NCBI GenBank assembly: GCA_003242085.1
Contig: QBML01000020.1
Location: forward strand, 31,329-95,328
DNA length: 64,000 bases
Direction: 5' to 3'
From: Pseudanabaena frigida
GTDB taxonomy: Bacteria > Cyanobacteriota > Cyanobacteriia > Pseudanabaenales > Pseudanabaenaceae
Shown here: in pieces, positions 46,418 to 55,549 of the stretch
Numbering within the stretch: the stretch's first letter is position 1
Layout of the letters: every line of letters starts with the position of its first letter
Position numbers and translations under genes: made by a program
Notes under the pieces: generated by a model
Database searches by the model: none
Told to the model about the DNA's origin: nothing
Seen by the model: only the letters and a program-made list of their open reading frames with translations

Positions 46418-47638
46418 TTAGCGGTTTGAGAATGAGAATATCTTGAAATGAATGATTGCGGCAAGACCAATAAGGGTGATGGCGACAGCGCAAACACCAT
46501 GCCATTGCCACAGACTCCAACCAACAGCACCAAGAAAAGAGCCGATCGCACCGCCAGTATAATTTGTCACCATATAGACTGTATTCAAGCGACTTTCGGC
46601 ATTGGGGACGAGGCTGTAAATGCGGATTTGGTTGAGAATATAGGCAGAGTGCATTCCTAAGAATAGGAAGAGAACGCCAACGATTAGTCCCGAAAGATAA
46701 GTTCCTGCGATCGCTAAAATTGTAAAGGCAGCGATCGCACTTGCGATCGAATAATTGATAATTTTTCTGGGTGTGTAACGATCTGCCAGTCTACCGATTG
46801 AAGGAGTTACTAAAGCACCGATGATACCGACAAAGCCAAATAGACCCGCAACTTTACCATCATAGTGATAGGCTGATTCGAGAAAGAAGATCATTGTTGA
46901 CCAAAAGGCATTGAAGGAAGCAAAGATGAGAGCGATATTTAGCGAGGCTTCTCTTAGGACTGGCTGTTCGCGAATCAATTGGAGAATACTTCCCATTAAC
47001 TTGAAATAGGACAATTGGGAAGTAGGAGGGATAATTGGTAATTTTCCGCGTACTGTAATCGCTAAAGTGACGATCAATCCTGCGGATAGCCAATAGATCG
47101 ATCGCCAGCCAAAAGTCTCACCAACAAAGCCACTAAGGGTACGTGCAAAAACTAAACTGAGAGATAATCCACTCATTAACATGCCCAAGGTTTGCCCGCG
47201 CTCTGAGGGACTAGACATCTGTGCAACCATCGGAATAATTAGCTGAGCAACAATGCTGAAGCATCCCAGAGTCAGACTTGCCAAGGTGAGCCATGTGAGA
47301 TTGGGAGCAGTTGCTACACCGATAATCGCAAAAACTAGCAAGCTCAAGACCGTGACGATTAATTTACGACGTTCGAGGCGATCTCCTAATGGTACAAGCA
47401 CCAACAAGCCGAGGACATAGCCCATTTGGGTAATAGAAGGAACTATCCCAATTTGATGTTCGGAAACTTGGAGATTACGCCCCATTTGAGCTAGTAATGG
47501 CTGATTGTAATAAACATTAGCGATCGCTAAACCACTAACAATTGATAGCAGCAAAATCAACTTTCTATCGGTAGTGAAATTCTCTGTAACCGTGGTGGTA
47601 ACTCGATCGGTCGTATCTACGGTCTTAGCTGATGACAT
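46418..47638 (-). CDS. MFS transporter (drug/H+ antiporter type)
   Basis: A 406-residue protein with 12 predicted helices. A hydrophilic N-terminus of about 25 residues precedes ILLLSIVSGLAIANVYYNQPLLAQMG. The motif A segment VLVPLGDRLERRKLIV lies in loop 2-3. The YYNQPLL signature is typical of the YfmO/YnfM-like branch often linked to aromatic-compound efflux. It lies immediately upstream of the OYE gene on the same strand, with an intergenic distance of 16 bp. Confidence 0.88.
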   Translation of the reverse strand: MSSAKTVDTTDRVTTTVTENFTTDRKLILLLSIVSGLAIANVYYNQPLLAQMGRNLQVSEHQIGIVPSITQMGYVLGLLVLVPLGDRLERRKLIVTVLSLLVFAIIGVATAPNLTWLTLASLTLGCFSIVAQLIIPMVAQMSSPSERGQTLGMLMSGLSLSLVFARTLSGFVGETFGWRSIYWLSAGLIVTLAITVRGKLPIIPPTSQLSYFKLMGSILQLIREQPVLREASLNIALIFASFNAFWSTMIFFLESAYHYDGKVAGLFGFVGIIGALVTPSIGRLADRYTPRKIINYSIASAIAAFTILAIAGTYLSGLIVGVLFLFLGMHSAYILNQIRIYSLVPNAESRLNTVYMVTNYTGGAIGSFLGAVGWSLWQWHGVCAVAITLIGLAAIIHFKIFSFSNR

Positions 47639-47709
47639 TGAGACTTGGGAATATTTAGCACTAGTGTAATGGCGATTGCGCTCTGTTTCTTCATCCTTTG
47701 GGTTAAAGT

Positions 47710-47778
47710 CTAGTAGCGATCGCCTGTCAAATGCGGTTCTAAGCGATCGGCAAATTCTTTAGGTAATAACGCTTTCAT
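47710..47778 (-). pseudogene. Possible N-terminal remnant of a flavin-linked oxidase
   Basis: A 22-residue ORF MKALLPKEFADRLEPHLTGDRY followed by TAG lies in the gap between the MFS and dienelactone hydrolase genes. The sequence resembles the start of FAD-binding glycolate-oxidase-type proteins, but this is from memory of the family pattern and the segment is very short. It may equally be chance. Confidence 0.25.
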
Positions 47779-47806
47779 TGATTTTGCTCGCTATTTATTA
47801 GTATTT

Positions 47807-47841
47807 ATTTTGATAGAACGGCAAAGCCGCTCTATCAAAAT
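47807..47841. terminator. Palindrome after the dienelactone hydrolase gene
   Basis: ATTTTGATAGAACGGC and GCCGCTCTATCAAAAT pair around AAA with one wobble. It lies 9 bp after the stop on the minus strand, in a terminator position. Confidence 0.6.
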
Positions 47842-47849
47842 TTGGTTCT

Positions 47850-48620
47850 TTACTTTAGATTCTCTTGAAACAATTCCAAAACATGAGTCCAAGCATCTGC
47901 TGCCGATTCGGGATGGTAACTACCGCGATGATTACAGAAGAAGCCATGTCCAGCGTTAGGATAGCGGAAGATTTTATGGGAGATCTTCGCTTCTGTCAGT
48001 GCTGCTTCCACCTTGTCCACATCCGTAAGGGGAATCCCTTTGTCCTCTTCACCAAAGAATGCAAAAATTGGCGCTTTAATATCTTTGGTAAGCGTAATCG
48101 TCGGTTCGCCACCACCAGGGGTAGAGCTAGGAATACCACCACCATAGAAGGAAGCCGTTGCTTTAATCTCTGGCAATGTCGCGGTCAGGTAAACAACGTG
48201 ACCGCCAAAGCAGAAGCCAATCGCGCCGATCGCCTCATCCTTGACATTTGGCAAAGCTTGGAGATAGGAGATCGCTGCTTGAATATCGCTAAGGATTTCA
48301 TCAGCCTTAGTTCGATCCTTCAAACCTCGTCCTACTTGAATATCTTCAGGAGCATAGGTTGACTCAAAATTTGGGGCAGTGCGTTGAAATAGGGCAGGTG
48401 CGATCGCCACATATCCTTCCTTTGCCAAACGTTCCGCTACATCACGAATATGAACATTCACGCCAAAGATCTCTTGTACGACAACCACTGCGGGGAAAGT
48501 ACCTACGCGATCGGGTTCCACCAGATAAGCATCAATCAACAAATCACCATTAGCGATCTTCACGCGAGAGGTGCGAATCGTGGAGTTATCTTGAGTTTGA
48601 TTAATAGTTGCAGTAGTCAT
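47850..48620 (-). CDS. Dienelactone hydrolase family protein
   Basis: The alpha/beta hydrolase of 256 residues has the Cys-Asp-His arrangement of dienelactone hydrolases: Cys137 in GFCFGGH, Asp193 in FFGEEDKGI and His225 in YPNAGHGFFCNHRGSYH. The substrate-side segment VVVVQEIFGVNVHIRDVAERLA is also typical. It hydrolyses dienelactones in chlorocatechol pathways or related lactones and esters; the physiological substrate in cyanobacteria is not established. It forms a single-gene unit with a terminator-like palindrome. Confidence 0.92.
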   Translation of the reverse strand: MTTATINQTQDNSTIRTSRVKIANGDLLIDAYLVEPDRVGTFPAVVVVQEIFGVNVHIRDVAERLAKEGYVAIAPALFQRTAPNFESTYAPEDIQVGRGLKDRTKADEILSDIQAAISYLQALPNVKDEAIGAIGFCFGGHVVYLTATLPEIKATASFYGGGIPSSTPGGGEPTITLTKDIKAPIFAFFGEEDKGIPLTDVDKVEAALTEAKISHKIFRYPNAGHGFFCNHRGSYHPESAADAWTHVLELFQENLK

Positions 48621-48724
48621 AGTTTGTAAATTTGATTTAGTTTTTCTTGTTCCCTCTATAGGAACTACCTTATATATAAGTCTATTTGTCTATGTTTGAG
48701 CGTGTAGATACCACCAGAACCTCT

Positions 48725-48781
48725 TCCTTGTAAAGGAGGGGGGATTTTCTTCCCCATTTTTAAGAAGTATTGAGGGGGGAT
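48725..48781. repeat. Decayed G/C-run palindrome, copy 3
   Basis: TCCTTGTAAAGGAGGGGGGATTTTCTTCCCC ... TTGAGGGGGGA is recognisable as a worn copy of the repeats at 40294 and 53412, having lost the AGATCCCCCC end. It lies 8 bp after the ssuA-like stop. Confidence 0.5.
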
Positions 48782-48788
48782 TATCTTT

Positions 48789-49883
48789 CTACTTGTTTGC
48801 TACAACTTTAAGCGAATCAGGTGTAATCGCCGCATACTGCTCAGTTGTCAAAGCTGTATCCTTGATATCGATTTTCTTCGGAATCACTTTCTCTTGAGTG
48901 AACAAATCGGCAATCTTTTGCTGTTCTTCTAGTACTTGAGGAGTAATTGCCCGTAAACGATAACTTGCACGACCAGAGACAATAGCCAAAATTTCAGGAT
49001 CAATCTTTAGAATCGGAGCGACTAACTTCACAACTTCAGGACGATTTGCCTCTGCCCATTCACCATTTTTGTCAATCTCTTCTAAAATAATCTTTAGCAC
49101 CTCAGGATTTTCGGTCGCGAAAGAACGTGATGCAATATAAAAACCACCTTGAGTCGAAATTTTATTGGCATCTCTGAGTACACGAGCTTCCGCTTTAGAT
49201 TGCACAAAAGCCAGATAGGGATCCCAAGTTATCCACGCATCAATCCGACCTTGAATAAATGCTTCTCGTGCATCTACAGGTGGTAAGGTGACAGGTTGAA
49301 TATCACTGTACTTTAAGCCCACTTCATCTAATGCTTTGACCAACAAGTAATGGGAAGCAGAACCTTTTTGAAAGACTACTTTCTGACCCTTAAGATCGGC
49401 TACACTTTTGATTGGTGAATCCCTCTGGACAATAATAGCGCTGCCCTTACCCTCACTAGGCTGACGGGCTGACACATATACCAATGATGAACCTGCGGCT
49501 TGAGCGAATATTGGCGGCGTTTCACCGACAGAACCGAGATCGACTTTGCCAACATTGAGAGCTTCCATCAATTGAGGTTCAGCCGCAAATTGTGACCACT
49601 CGACTTTTACTCCTAATGGCTCCAGCCGCTTTTCTAGGACTCCTTTAACCTTGACGATATCACCAGCACTTTGATAGCCCAACCGTACTACCTTGAGTTT
49701 GATCGTAGTAGATTTTGCTTCACCCTTAGAGTTTGTTGAGGATGGTATTGAAGCTTGATTTGTAGAAGTAGAGCAACTGGTTAAAACAGTTGAGAGAACT
49801 AGCAAACTGGGTATTACAAATAGAGTAAATCTTTGTAAAATAGATGCTGGTTGCTGTTTAGTTTGATGAAATGATGTGACCAT
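48789..49883 (-). CDS. ssuA: Sulfonate-type ABC substrate-binding lipoprotein (SsuA-like)
   Basis: The 364-residue protein has a lipoprotein signal ending LVLSTVLTSC (Cys37) and a Ser/Thr-rich linker. The mature domain starts VVRLGYQSAGDIVKVKGVLEKRLEPLGVKVEWSQFAAEPQLMEAL, followed by DLGSVGETPPIFAQAAG, matching aliphatic-sulfonate binding proteins. The GSVGETPP motif is typical of SsuA. No ssuB or ssuC follows; the nearest ABC protein is an exporter-type fusion at 50327. It would capture alkanesulfonates or related compounds in the periplasm. A remnant of a second copy lies just upstream. Confidence 0.88.
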   Translation of the reverse strand: MVTSFHQTKQQPASILQRFTLFVIPSLLVLSTVLTSCSTSTNQASIPSSTNSKGEAKSTTIKLKVVRLGYQSAGDIVKVKGVLEKRLEPLGVKVEWSQFAAEPQLMEALNVGKVDLGSVGETPPIFAQAAGSSLVYVSARQPSEGKGSAIIVQRDSPIKSVADLKGQKVVFQKGSASHYLLVKALDEVGLKYSDIQPVTLPPVDAREAFIQGRIDAWITWDPYLAFVQSKAEARVLRDANKISTQGGFYIASRSFATENPEVLKIILEEIDKNGEWAEANRPEVVKLVAPILKIDPEILAIVSGRASYRLRAITPQVLEEQQKIADLFTQEKVIPKKIDIKDTALTTEQYAAITPDSLKVVANK

Positions 49884-49890
49884 GTAATAA

Positions 49891-50070
49891 CTAGACTTCC
49901 TTTAAGATCTCAAGGGGGATTACGGCGTAAACTTCTGTAGGTAATAGAGCGTCTTGAATGTTGATTCTTTTAGAAATAACTTTTTCTTCAACTATTTCCA
50001 ATTGAAGTGGCGGATAAAACGAGGCTATAGGCAGCAGAAAATAATAGCGATCGCCGTTTAATTTTTTGGA
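49891..50070 (-). pseudogene. Remnant of a second SsuA-like gene (C-terminal part)
   Basis: In one minus-strand frame the segment reads LQLEIVEEKVISKRINIQDALLPTEVYAVIP and ends at TAG 49891. The intact ssuA ends LFTQEKVIPKKIDIKDTALTTEQYAAITPDSL, so the two tails are clearly related. Upstream of about 50070 the homology fades. The rest of the gap up to 50326 contains only an unsupported ORF in another frame. The remnant ends 8 bp before the start of the intact gene, consistent with a tandem duplicate that decayed. Confidence 0.6.
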
Positions 50071-50326
50071 CTTGGTCTGGACGAGTGAGGACCTTAAACA
50101 ATGGAGGCAGTTCTTTCATGGACTTGTCTAGCGAGTTATGGAAAATTATTGAAATCCTGTAGATCCTTTGCAAATTAGAGATCTCAAATAATCTACTAAA
50201 TATACGCGTAAATGTCGTAGTTTCTAAAAACAATCCTCACACGGGTTGTAATAAAAGGCAAGTTAACTGCTATACAAAATGAGACAGGAATAAAAAATCG
50301 AAATCAAACAGTAACTAATCAAATTT

Positions 50327-52306
50327 CTAATCTTGAATTAACTCTGCAACTACTGGAGTTTGAGAATTGTCATGAGAGGCGATCGCGCCAATTTGAAAAC
50401 CGTTTTTAGAACCGTTATTTTGAGTTTGATTAGGGAAATCGCGATCGCTCAAATTTTCAGGTAAAAATCCACCTGCTTGCATTTGCCATAGTCGATGGTA
50501 TGCACCTTTTAGCGCTAGCAAGTCTGCATGGGAACCATCTTCAACTATCTGTCCATGATGAAAGACAAGAATACGATCTAAATGGGAAATTGTGGAAAGA
50601 CGGTGAGCCACGACAATGACCGTTTTACCATTCATCTCTTTATCAAGAGTGTCTTGAATGGCACGTTCGGTAATCGAATCAAGGCTAGAAGTCGCTTCAT
50701 CAAGAATCAAAATCGGTGCATCTTTGAGAATGACTCTTGCGATCGCAATTCTTTGACGCTGACCACCTGACAGCTTCACGCCACGCTCTCCCACCATTGA
50801 GTCATATCCCTCGCGAATTTGTTCGATAAATTCATGGGCATTAGCTTTTTTTGCAGCTTCAACTACTTCCCGATCGCTCGCCTCTAAACGTCCATAGCGA
50901 ATATTTTCGAGGAGAGTGCGATGAAACAGGGATGGATCTTGAGGAATGAGGCTAATTTGGGCATGAAGATCTTCTTGAGTCATGTCACGAATATCCACAC
51001 CATCGATCGCAATCTGTCCAGATTGAGGATCGAAAAGGCGCAATACTAAATTTACAAAAGTAGATTTGCCCGAACCAGACAATCCAACTAATCCTACTCT
51101 TTGACCTGATTCAATCGTAATTGAAAGACGATCGAAAACATTCCTTTCCTCGGAATAACTGAAGTCCACATCAAGAAATTCGATTTTACCTTGGGTAATG
51201 GAGTGGTTAGTCGGGCGATCGCGATCGACAATTTCATGAGGCTGAATGATTGTGTAAACGCCATTACTGACATTGCCAATATGCTCAAAAAACTCCAAAA
51301 AGCGACGACTTAAATTCTTAGCTTCAGAAATAATTAAGAGCGCAATGCTACTTGCCATTACAAAATCGGCAACTTCAATCTTGCCTTGACTCCATAGGGT
51401 CAGAGCATAATAGAGCGTACCAATTTTCAGAGCGGCTCCTGCGATAAATTGGAACAGTTTTACGCGCTCAGAATACCAGTTTGCCCTTCTCACATCCTTG
51501 AGTTCGACCGCATGGCGATCGCGTAAATATTTGCGCTCAAATCCTAATCTGGCAAACAAACGCACACTGCTGAGATTAGTGACAGTATCGACAATCTGTC
51601 CGATCGTTTCGCTTCTTGCGGAGGATGCGGCTAGCTCGTAGGGACGGCTGCGGGAAGCAAGCCAATAGGATACGGAAACAAAGGAGAAAGCCCAAATCCC
51701 TACAAATAGCGCTAGCCCAGTATTTACGCGAGCTAGTAAGGCGATCGCCACTGTCATCACGATACCCACAGGCATGAAATCGAAAATGAGAGAATATAGA
51801 GTGCGGGCAACGCCAAGAGAAGTTTCACCAATGCGATGGGCTAAGGCTCCTGCGAAACTATTGCTAATGTAGCGATGGGAATGATGCTGTAAATAGCAAT
51901 AAAGATTTCGCGCTACATGCTGGCGCAAAACGGGTTGTAGCAAAATCATCACTAGTCCAGAGGTTTTGCCAAAAATTACTTCGCCAATGCTTAAACAGGA
52001 AAACAATATAAAAGGATTCCAAATTGCTTCTATTCCTGCGCCATGCTGACTGGCTTTAGTAACGCCACGCATAATCTCGCCGATCGCAAAGGGGAGCATA
52101 ATCCCGCAAATGGCATGGAGCGCTTCGAGAGAAACCATTGCCACATACCACCAGCGAAATTGACTGACAAAATGCCAGACAAATCGAAAGGGAGTCGCTG
52201 GCAAATCGGGAGCATCGGCGGCGCGTTGGAAGGCTTGTGATCTGAGGTGCGATCGCAAAACACGTTTTAGGTTTTTACGATTTGACGGACGAGTTTGTGT
52301 GGTCAT
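50327..52306 (-). CDS. ABC exporter, fused permease-ATPase (MsbA-like)
   Basis: A 659-residue half-transporter. The membrane domain (about 45-340) has six helices, and the ATPase domain (about 370-600) has Walker A GLSGSGKST, Q-loop LIPQDPSLF, signature LSGGQRQRIAIAR, Walker B ILILDEATSSLD and H-loop VAHRLST. The C-terminal tail of about 50 residues is Asn/Gln-rich and not conserved. Type IV exporters of this kind move lipids, drugs or conjugates outwards as dimers. It sits in the sulfur/xenobiotic region directly upstream of the ssuA gene on the same strand. Confidence 0.92.
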   Translation of the reverse strand: MTTQTRPSNRKNLKRVLRSHLRSQAFQRAADAPDLPATPFRFVWHFVSQFRWWYVAMVSLEALHAICGIMLPFAIGEIMRGVTKASQHGAGIEAIWNPFILFSCLSIGEVIFGKTSGLVMILLQPVLRQHVARNLYCYLQHHSHRYISNSFAGALAHRIGETSLGVARTLYSLIFDFMPVGIVMTVAIALLARVNTGLALFVGIWAFSFVSVSYWLASRSRPYELAASSARSETIGQIVDTVTNLSSVRLFARLGFERKYLRDRHAVELKDVRRANWYSERVKLFQFIAGAALKIGTLYYALTLWSQGKIEVADFVMASSIALLIISEAKNLSRRFLEFFEHIGNVSNGVYTIIQPHEIVDRDRPTNHSITQGKIEFLDVDFSYSEERNVFDRLSITIESGQRVGLVGLSGSGKSTFVNLVLRLFDPQSGQIAIDGVDIRDMTQEDLHAQISLIPQDPSLFHRTLLENIRYGRLEASDREVVEAAKKANAHEFIEQIREGYDSMVGERGVKLSGGQRQRIAIARVILKDAPILILDEATSSLDSITERAIQDTLDKEMNGKTVIVVAHRLSTISHLDRILVFHHGQIVEDGSHADLLALKGAYHRLWQMQAGGFLPENLSDRDFPNQTQNNGSKNGFQIGAIASHDNSQTPVVAELIQD

Positions 52307-52333
52307 TTAAGTTTCTAACGATATAGCAGTTTT

Positions 52334-52368
52334 GATTTTTGATTTTGCCAACGGCAAAATCAAAAATC
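52334..52368. terminator. Palindrome overlapping the aldo/keto reductase stop
   Basis: GATTTTTGATTTTGCC and GGCAAAATCAAAAATC (perfect 16 bp) flank AAC. Its last base is the first base of the reductase stop codon triplet on the plus-strand numbering (stop at 52368-52370), so the hairpin begins exactly at the gene end. Confidence 0.65.
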
Positions 52369-53366
52369 TATCTCAACGCATCACCGAGGCGGTATTCAGC
52401 CGAAATATGATCGAGCTTTTCTTTTAGGTCAGCATCTAACTTGATTTCTAACGCCTTGAAATTATCTGCAAGTTGTTCAGGACGACTCGCACCAATAATC
52501 GGTGCGGTGATGATCGGATTTGCCAATACCCAAGCGAGAGCCAATGTCGTAAGGGGAATGCCTGATTCCTTCGCAACATCCTGCAACTTTTGGACAGTGC
52601 TAAATTCGCGATCGTGCCAATAGCGATCTTGATAATTTTTTGCGGCGGCAGCGAGAGTGAAGCGCGTTCCTTCCGTTGGCTCTTTACTGGCGGCGTGTTT
52701 GCCAGTCAACAATCCACCCGCAAGAGGGTTATAAGGAATTACCGCTAAGCCTTCTTCTTGAGCGAGGGGCAGTAGTTCTCTTTCAATTTGACGGAATAGG
52801 AGATTATAGCGAGGTTGCACGGAAATAAATCTAGTCAATTGGCGAGTGTCTGCTTTACCTAAAGCGCGACTTAGGCGATAGGCTAAGAAATTGGAAACAC
52901 CAATGTAGCGAACCTTGCCCGATTTAACGATCGCATCTAAAGCTTCGATAGTTTCATCAAGGGGTGTATTCGTATCGTCAGAATGCAATTGATAAAGATC
53001 GACATAATCAGTCTGTAAGCGGCGTAGCGAAAGATTGATCGCATCAAATAAATGTTTGCGCGAGGAGCCTTGATCCCAAGGGGCGTTACCCACTTTTCCG
53101 ACTGCCTTGGTCGCCAAAATAAAGCGATCGCGTTTTCCTTTCAGCCAACGCCCAATAATTTCTTCCGTGCGCCCTGCATTTTCGAGTCCACCACCTAGCG
53201 GATAAACATCGGCTGTATCGAGAAAGTTGATTCCCGCTTCAGCAGCAGTATCGAGAATTTTAACGGAAGTTTCTTCATCGGTTTGCAGTCCAAAGGTCAT
53301 CGTACCGAGAACCAGCTTGGAGACGGTTAAGCCAGTGTTCCCAAATTTTGTGTAGGGAATAGTCAT
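52368..53366 (-). CDS. Aldo/keto reductase (NADPH-dependent)
   Basis: The 332-residue TIM-barrel enzyme starts IPYTKFGNTGLTVSKLVLGTMTFG and has the AKR tetrad: Asp and Tyr in NFLDTADVYPLGG, Lys in FILATKAVG and His in DLYQLHSDD. The C-terminal IIGASRPEQLADNFKAL contacts the cofactor. It is one of two AKR genes in this region (the other at 59011). It reduces aldehydes or ketones, and the natural substrate is unknown. Confidence 0.92.
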   Translation of the reverse strand: MTIPYTKFGNTGLTVSKLVLGTMTFGLQTDEETSVKILDTAAEAGINFLDTADVYPLGGGLENAGRTEEIIGRWLKGKRDRFILATKAVGKVGNAPWDQGSSRKHLFDAINLSLRRLQTDYVDLYQLHSDDTNTPLDETIEALDAIVKSGKVRYIGVSNFLAYRLSRALGKADTRQLTRFISVQPRYNLLFRQIERELLPLAQEEGLAVIPYNPLAGGLLTGKHAASKEPTEGTRFTLAAAAKNYQDRYWHDREFSTVQKLQDVAKESGIPLTTLALAWVLANPIITAPIIGASRPEQLADNFKALEIKLDADLKEKLDHISAEYRLGDALR

Positions 53367-53411
53367 ATTTGTTGTGTCGATTAAAGAGTTTTTGTCTACG
53401 TTTTGAAGTTT

Positions 53412-53497
53412 AGATCCCCCCCAGCCCCCCTTGTAAAGGGGGGAGAATCAATTAAATTTTCTTCTTCCCCCTTTACAAGGGGGATTGAGGGGGATCT
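53412..53497. repeat. AGATCCCCCC/GGGGGATCT palindrome, copy 2
   Basis: AGATCCCCCCCAGCCCCCCT with TGTAAAGGGGGG forms the left inner hairpin; TTCCCCCTTTACAAGGGGGA forms the right. Ends are AGATCCCCCC and GGGGGATCT. Nearly the same architecture as 40294-40369. It lies in the gap upstream of the aldo/keto reductase gene. Confidence 0.75.
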
Positions 53498-53601
53498 CTT
53501 TACATAAAATCAGTTAGGAAAAACGCTGCTCTTAGAAGCTTTTCCTAACTGATTAAAATTTTGGAGTTCAAGATATACAAACGTTCAAAGAGCAGCGATC
53601 G

Positions 53602-55155
53602 CTAGACGGAAACAGCTACCTTCTGTACAGGTTTCGCAGCAGCAGTGGTAGGTTGAAACTTGTTCAACTTCGCTTCAATCTGCGTACCCTTGAAGAAATT
53701 AGGATTCGCTTGAGTGTAGAACTTGTAAGGATTCGAGAATACATAAGCCTTAAAATCAGCTTCCGTAATCACACCTTCTTCTACCAAACTCCAACTTTCA
53801 GCAAGGGGCTGAGTAAGATCGGGAACATCCCAATGACCGACATCAGAGGAGTAGATCGCGTTGATCTTCACACCCAATGGGTTCGCCTTGTCGTTGAAAG
53901 CAGTAGCAATCGTGCGATCGTCAGACTCAGAGCCGAAGTAGAAGTTATCGACCCACTGATCGCGAATATCTTCAATCTTCCCAATACCAGCCTTGCCGAA
54001 ATCTTCTAGCTCATCACCGACAGGAGAACGGCTATGACGCAAGAACGAAGAACCAAGAACAGTTTGCAGCAATTCTTCCTTAGTGAAGGATTTGCCCTTA
54101 GTCAATTCTTGACCATATTTCTCGAAGATATCGAGTAGTTCGTCAGCATTAGCTTCATTTGGATCGTAGTTCTTCAAGCCTTCAAGGTTACGCTTCAAGA
54201 AGCGATCAACAAGGTGAATATAAACATGAGCGCCCCAGTCAGCACCACCTTCAAGTAAGGCGACACGCAATTGTGGGAAGCGCTTAGTCACACCACCAAA
54301 GAACAAAGCCTTTGCAAAAGCTTCTGAACCATCGGCAAAATGTCCGATGTGGTTATTCATGTAGTTGCTGATGGAAGAGCGACCCGTCCAACCTTGGCTA
54401 CCGTAGTGAGTAGCAATGGGTACGCCTAGTTCTACAACTTTTGCCCAGAATGGATCGTAGTCATACTCGCTATCGATACCATAGAAATCGATGTAGGAAG
54501 CATGACGAGCGATATCTGGATACTTGTCGGCGGGATATTTTTCAGCGATCGCCTTGATTGGACGCTTGACACCACCAGGGATATTGATTACCTTCAATCC
54601 CAAAACATTGACCGCAAATTCTAGCTCTTCGATCGCTTCTTTAGGATCGTTCAAGAGAATGCCAGCGACAGGGGTGAGGCGATCGCTGTATTTCCGATAG
54701 AGATCAGCGTGGTAATGATTAATCGCCCGTTGCAAGGCTTGGCGATTCTCATTGCTTGCACCAGCCGCCGCCAAAACGTTGTTAGGGAATAGAACTGAAT
54801 AATCAGAACCTTGTTCTGCTAGGCGTTCAGCTAACAAAGAAGGAAGTGTATAGGTAGCAAGATCCAAAGTATTCTTGGTAACTCGCGCCCACCAAGGCGA
54901 TCGCAAGGTGCGGTGATATTGACGCTCTTCGGGGGTTTGTTGATACCAGTCTTTACCTTCAGACTTAGGGTTGAGGCGACCGAATTCTGCTTTACGCAGT
55001 TCATCGACTAATTTGGAACCGCCATAGTTGGCGATGTAGTCCTCAAAGTCGGGAGTGAAGTCGTTAGTATGGATGTCGGTATCGATTACTGGATAGTCAA
55101 GCTTCGCTTTCAATGCGGCGGAAGGCGAAGTACTTAAGCGGCTATATTTACTCAT
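53602..55155 (-). CDS. Amidohydrolase-2 family metal-dependent hydrolase
   Basis: The 517-residue protein begins its catalytic domain with YPVIDTDIHTNDF; Asp27 and His29 are the expected first metal ligands (family pattern IDxDxH). Other expected elements are VPIATHYGS, LRVALLEGGADWGAHVYIHLVDRFLKR and the late IYSSDVGHWDVPD with the acid-base Asp and His. These suit the ACMSD/decarboxylase-like amidohydrolase-2 family (PF04909), which hydrolyses or decarboxylates aromatic acids. Its upstream region is very similar to that of the reductase gene at 59011, implying joint control. Confidence 0.88.
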   Translation of the reverse strand: MSKYSRLSTSPSAALKAKLDYPVIDTDIHTNDFTPDFEDYIANYGGSKLVDELRKAEFGRLNPKSEGKDWYQQTPEERQYHRTLRSPWWARVTKNTLDLATYTLPSLLAERLAEQGSDYSVLFPNNVLAAAGASNENRQALQRAINHYHADLYRKYSDRLTPVAGILLNDPKEAIEELEFAVNVLGLKVINIPGGVKRPIKAIAEKYPADKYPDIARHASYIDFYGIDSEYDYDPFWAKVVELGVPIATHYGSQGWTGRSSISNYMNNHIGHFADGSEAFAKALFFGGVTKRFPQLRVALLEGGADWGAHVYIHLVDRFLKRNLEGLKNYDPNEANADELLDIFEKYGQELTKGKSFTKEELLQTVLGSSFLRHSRSPVGDELEDFGKAGIGKIEDIRDQWVDNFYFGSESDDRTIATAFNDKANPLGVKINAIYSSDVGHWDVPDLTQPLAESWSLVEEGVITEADFKAYVFSNPYKFYTQANPNFFKGTQIEAKLNKFQPTTAAAKPVQKVAVSV

Positions 55156-55292
55156 TGATTGGTGTCCTTAAAAAATTGCAAGGTTAGAATTACGAAATGA
55201 ATTCAATAGTTCTGTTGCCCTAGATTTCAAGTTCTCAATTCCTCTAATTTTGCCCTGACAAACAAAGTTGAAGAAACTAAATTTGAAATACA

Positions 55293-55476
55293 CTCGTTAC
55301 CCGATTGGGTTGTCGTAGATTAATAATCAAAGTTTGACATAGGTATCTTCAAAACCGATGTCTTCCAGGTTACAAATGTGCGTAATACTAATTATTAGTT
55401 TATCTAAGTATCTTGAATAACCTACAACAACAAACTATCCTTATGTTGCAGAGTTAGGGATATTCCCAATCGGGAG
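55293..55476 (-). promoter_or_regulatory. Conserved upstream element of the sulfur-type cluster, copy A
   Basis: This 184 bp region lies 137 bp upstream of the amidohydrolase gene. It matches the region 60148-60316 in order and spacing: CTCGTTAYCCGATTG, TTGTCGTAGATTA, CATAGGT, ATGTCTTCYAGRTTACAA, the perfect palindrome ACTAATTATTAGT (55387-55399), TATCTAA and a TTCCCAATCGGGAG hairpin-like block. Non-coding conservation of this length suggests a promoter with operator sites or a structured leader. The identity of the regulator is unknown. Confidence 0.7.
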
Positions 55477-55481
55477 TAACC

Positions 55482-55534
55482 CTAAAGAAGTAATGAGGTG
55501 TCATGCAAAGCATGACACCTCATTACTTCTTTAG
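55482..55534. terminator. Palindrome after purT
   Basis: CTAAAGAAGTAATGAGGTGT through CATGC (25 bases) pairs perfectly with its complement around AAA. It lies 15 bp after the purT stop on the minus strand and immediately upstream of the conserved regulatory element of the amidohydrolase gene, insulating the two. Confidence 0.75.
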
Positions 55535-55549
55535 AAATTGGATTGTGTT

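Noticed and set aside
49988..50233. Minus-strand ORF of 81 codons upstream of ssuA
   Set aside because: It has no recognisable domain and lies out of frame with the SsuA-like remnant, which explains part of the same DNA better.
55387..55399. CRISPR-like or NtcA-type site at the ACTAATTATTAGT palindrome
   Set aside because: There is no repeat-spacer series, and the NtcA consensus GTA-N8-TAC is not matched.
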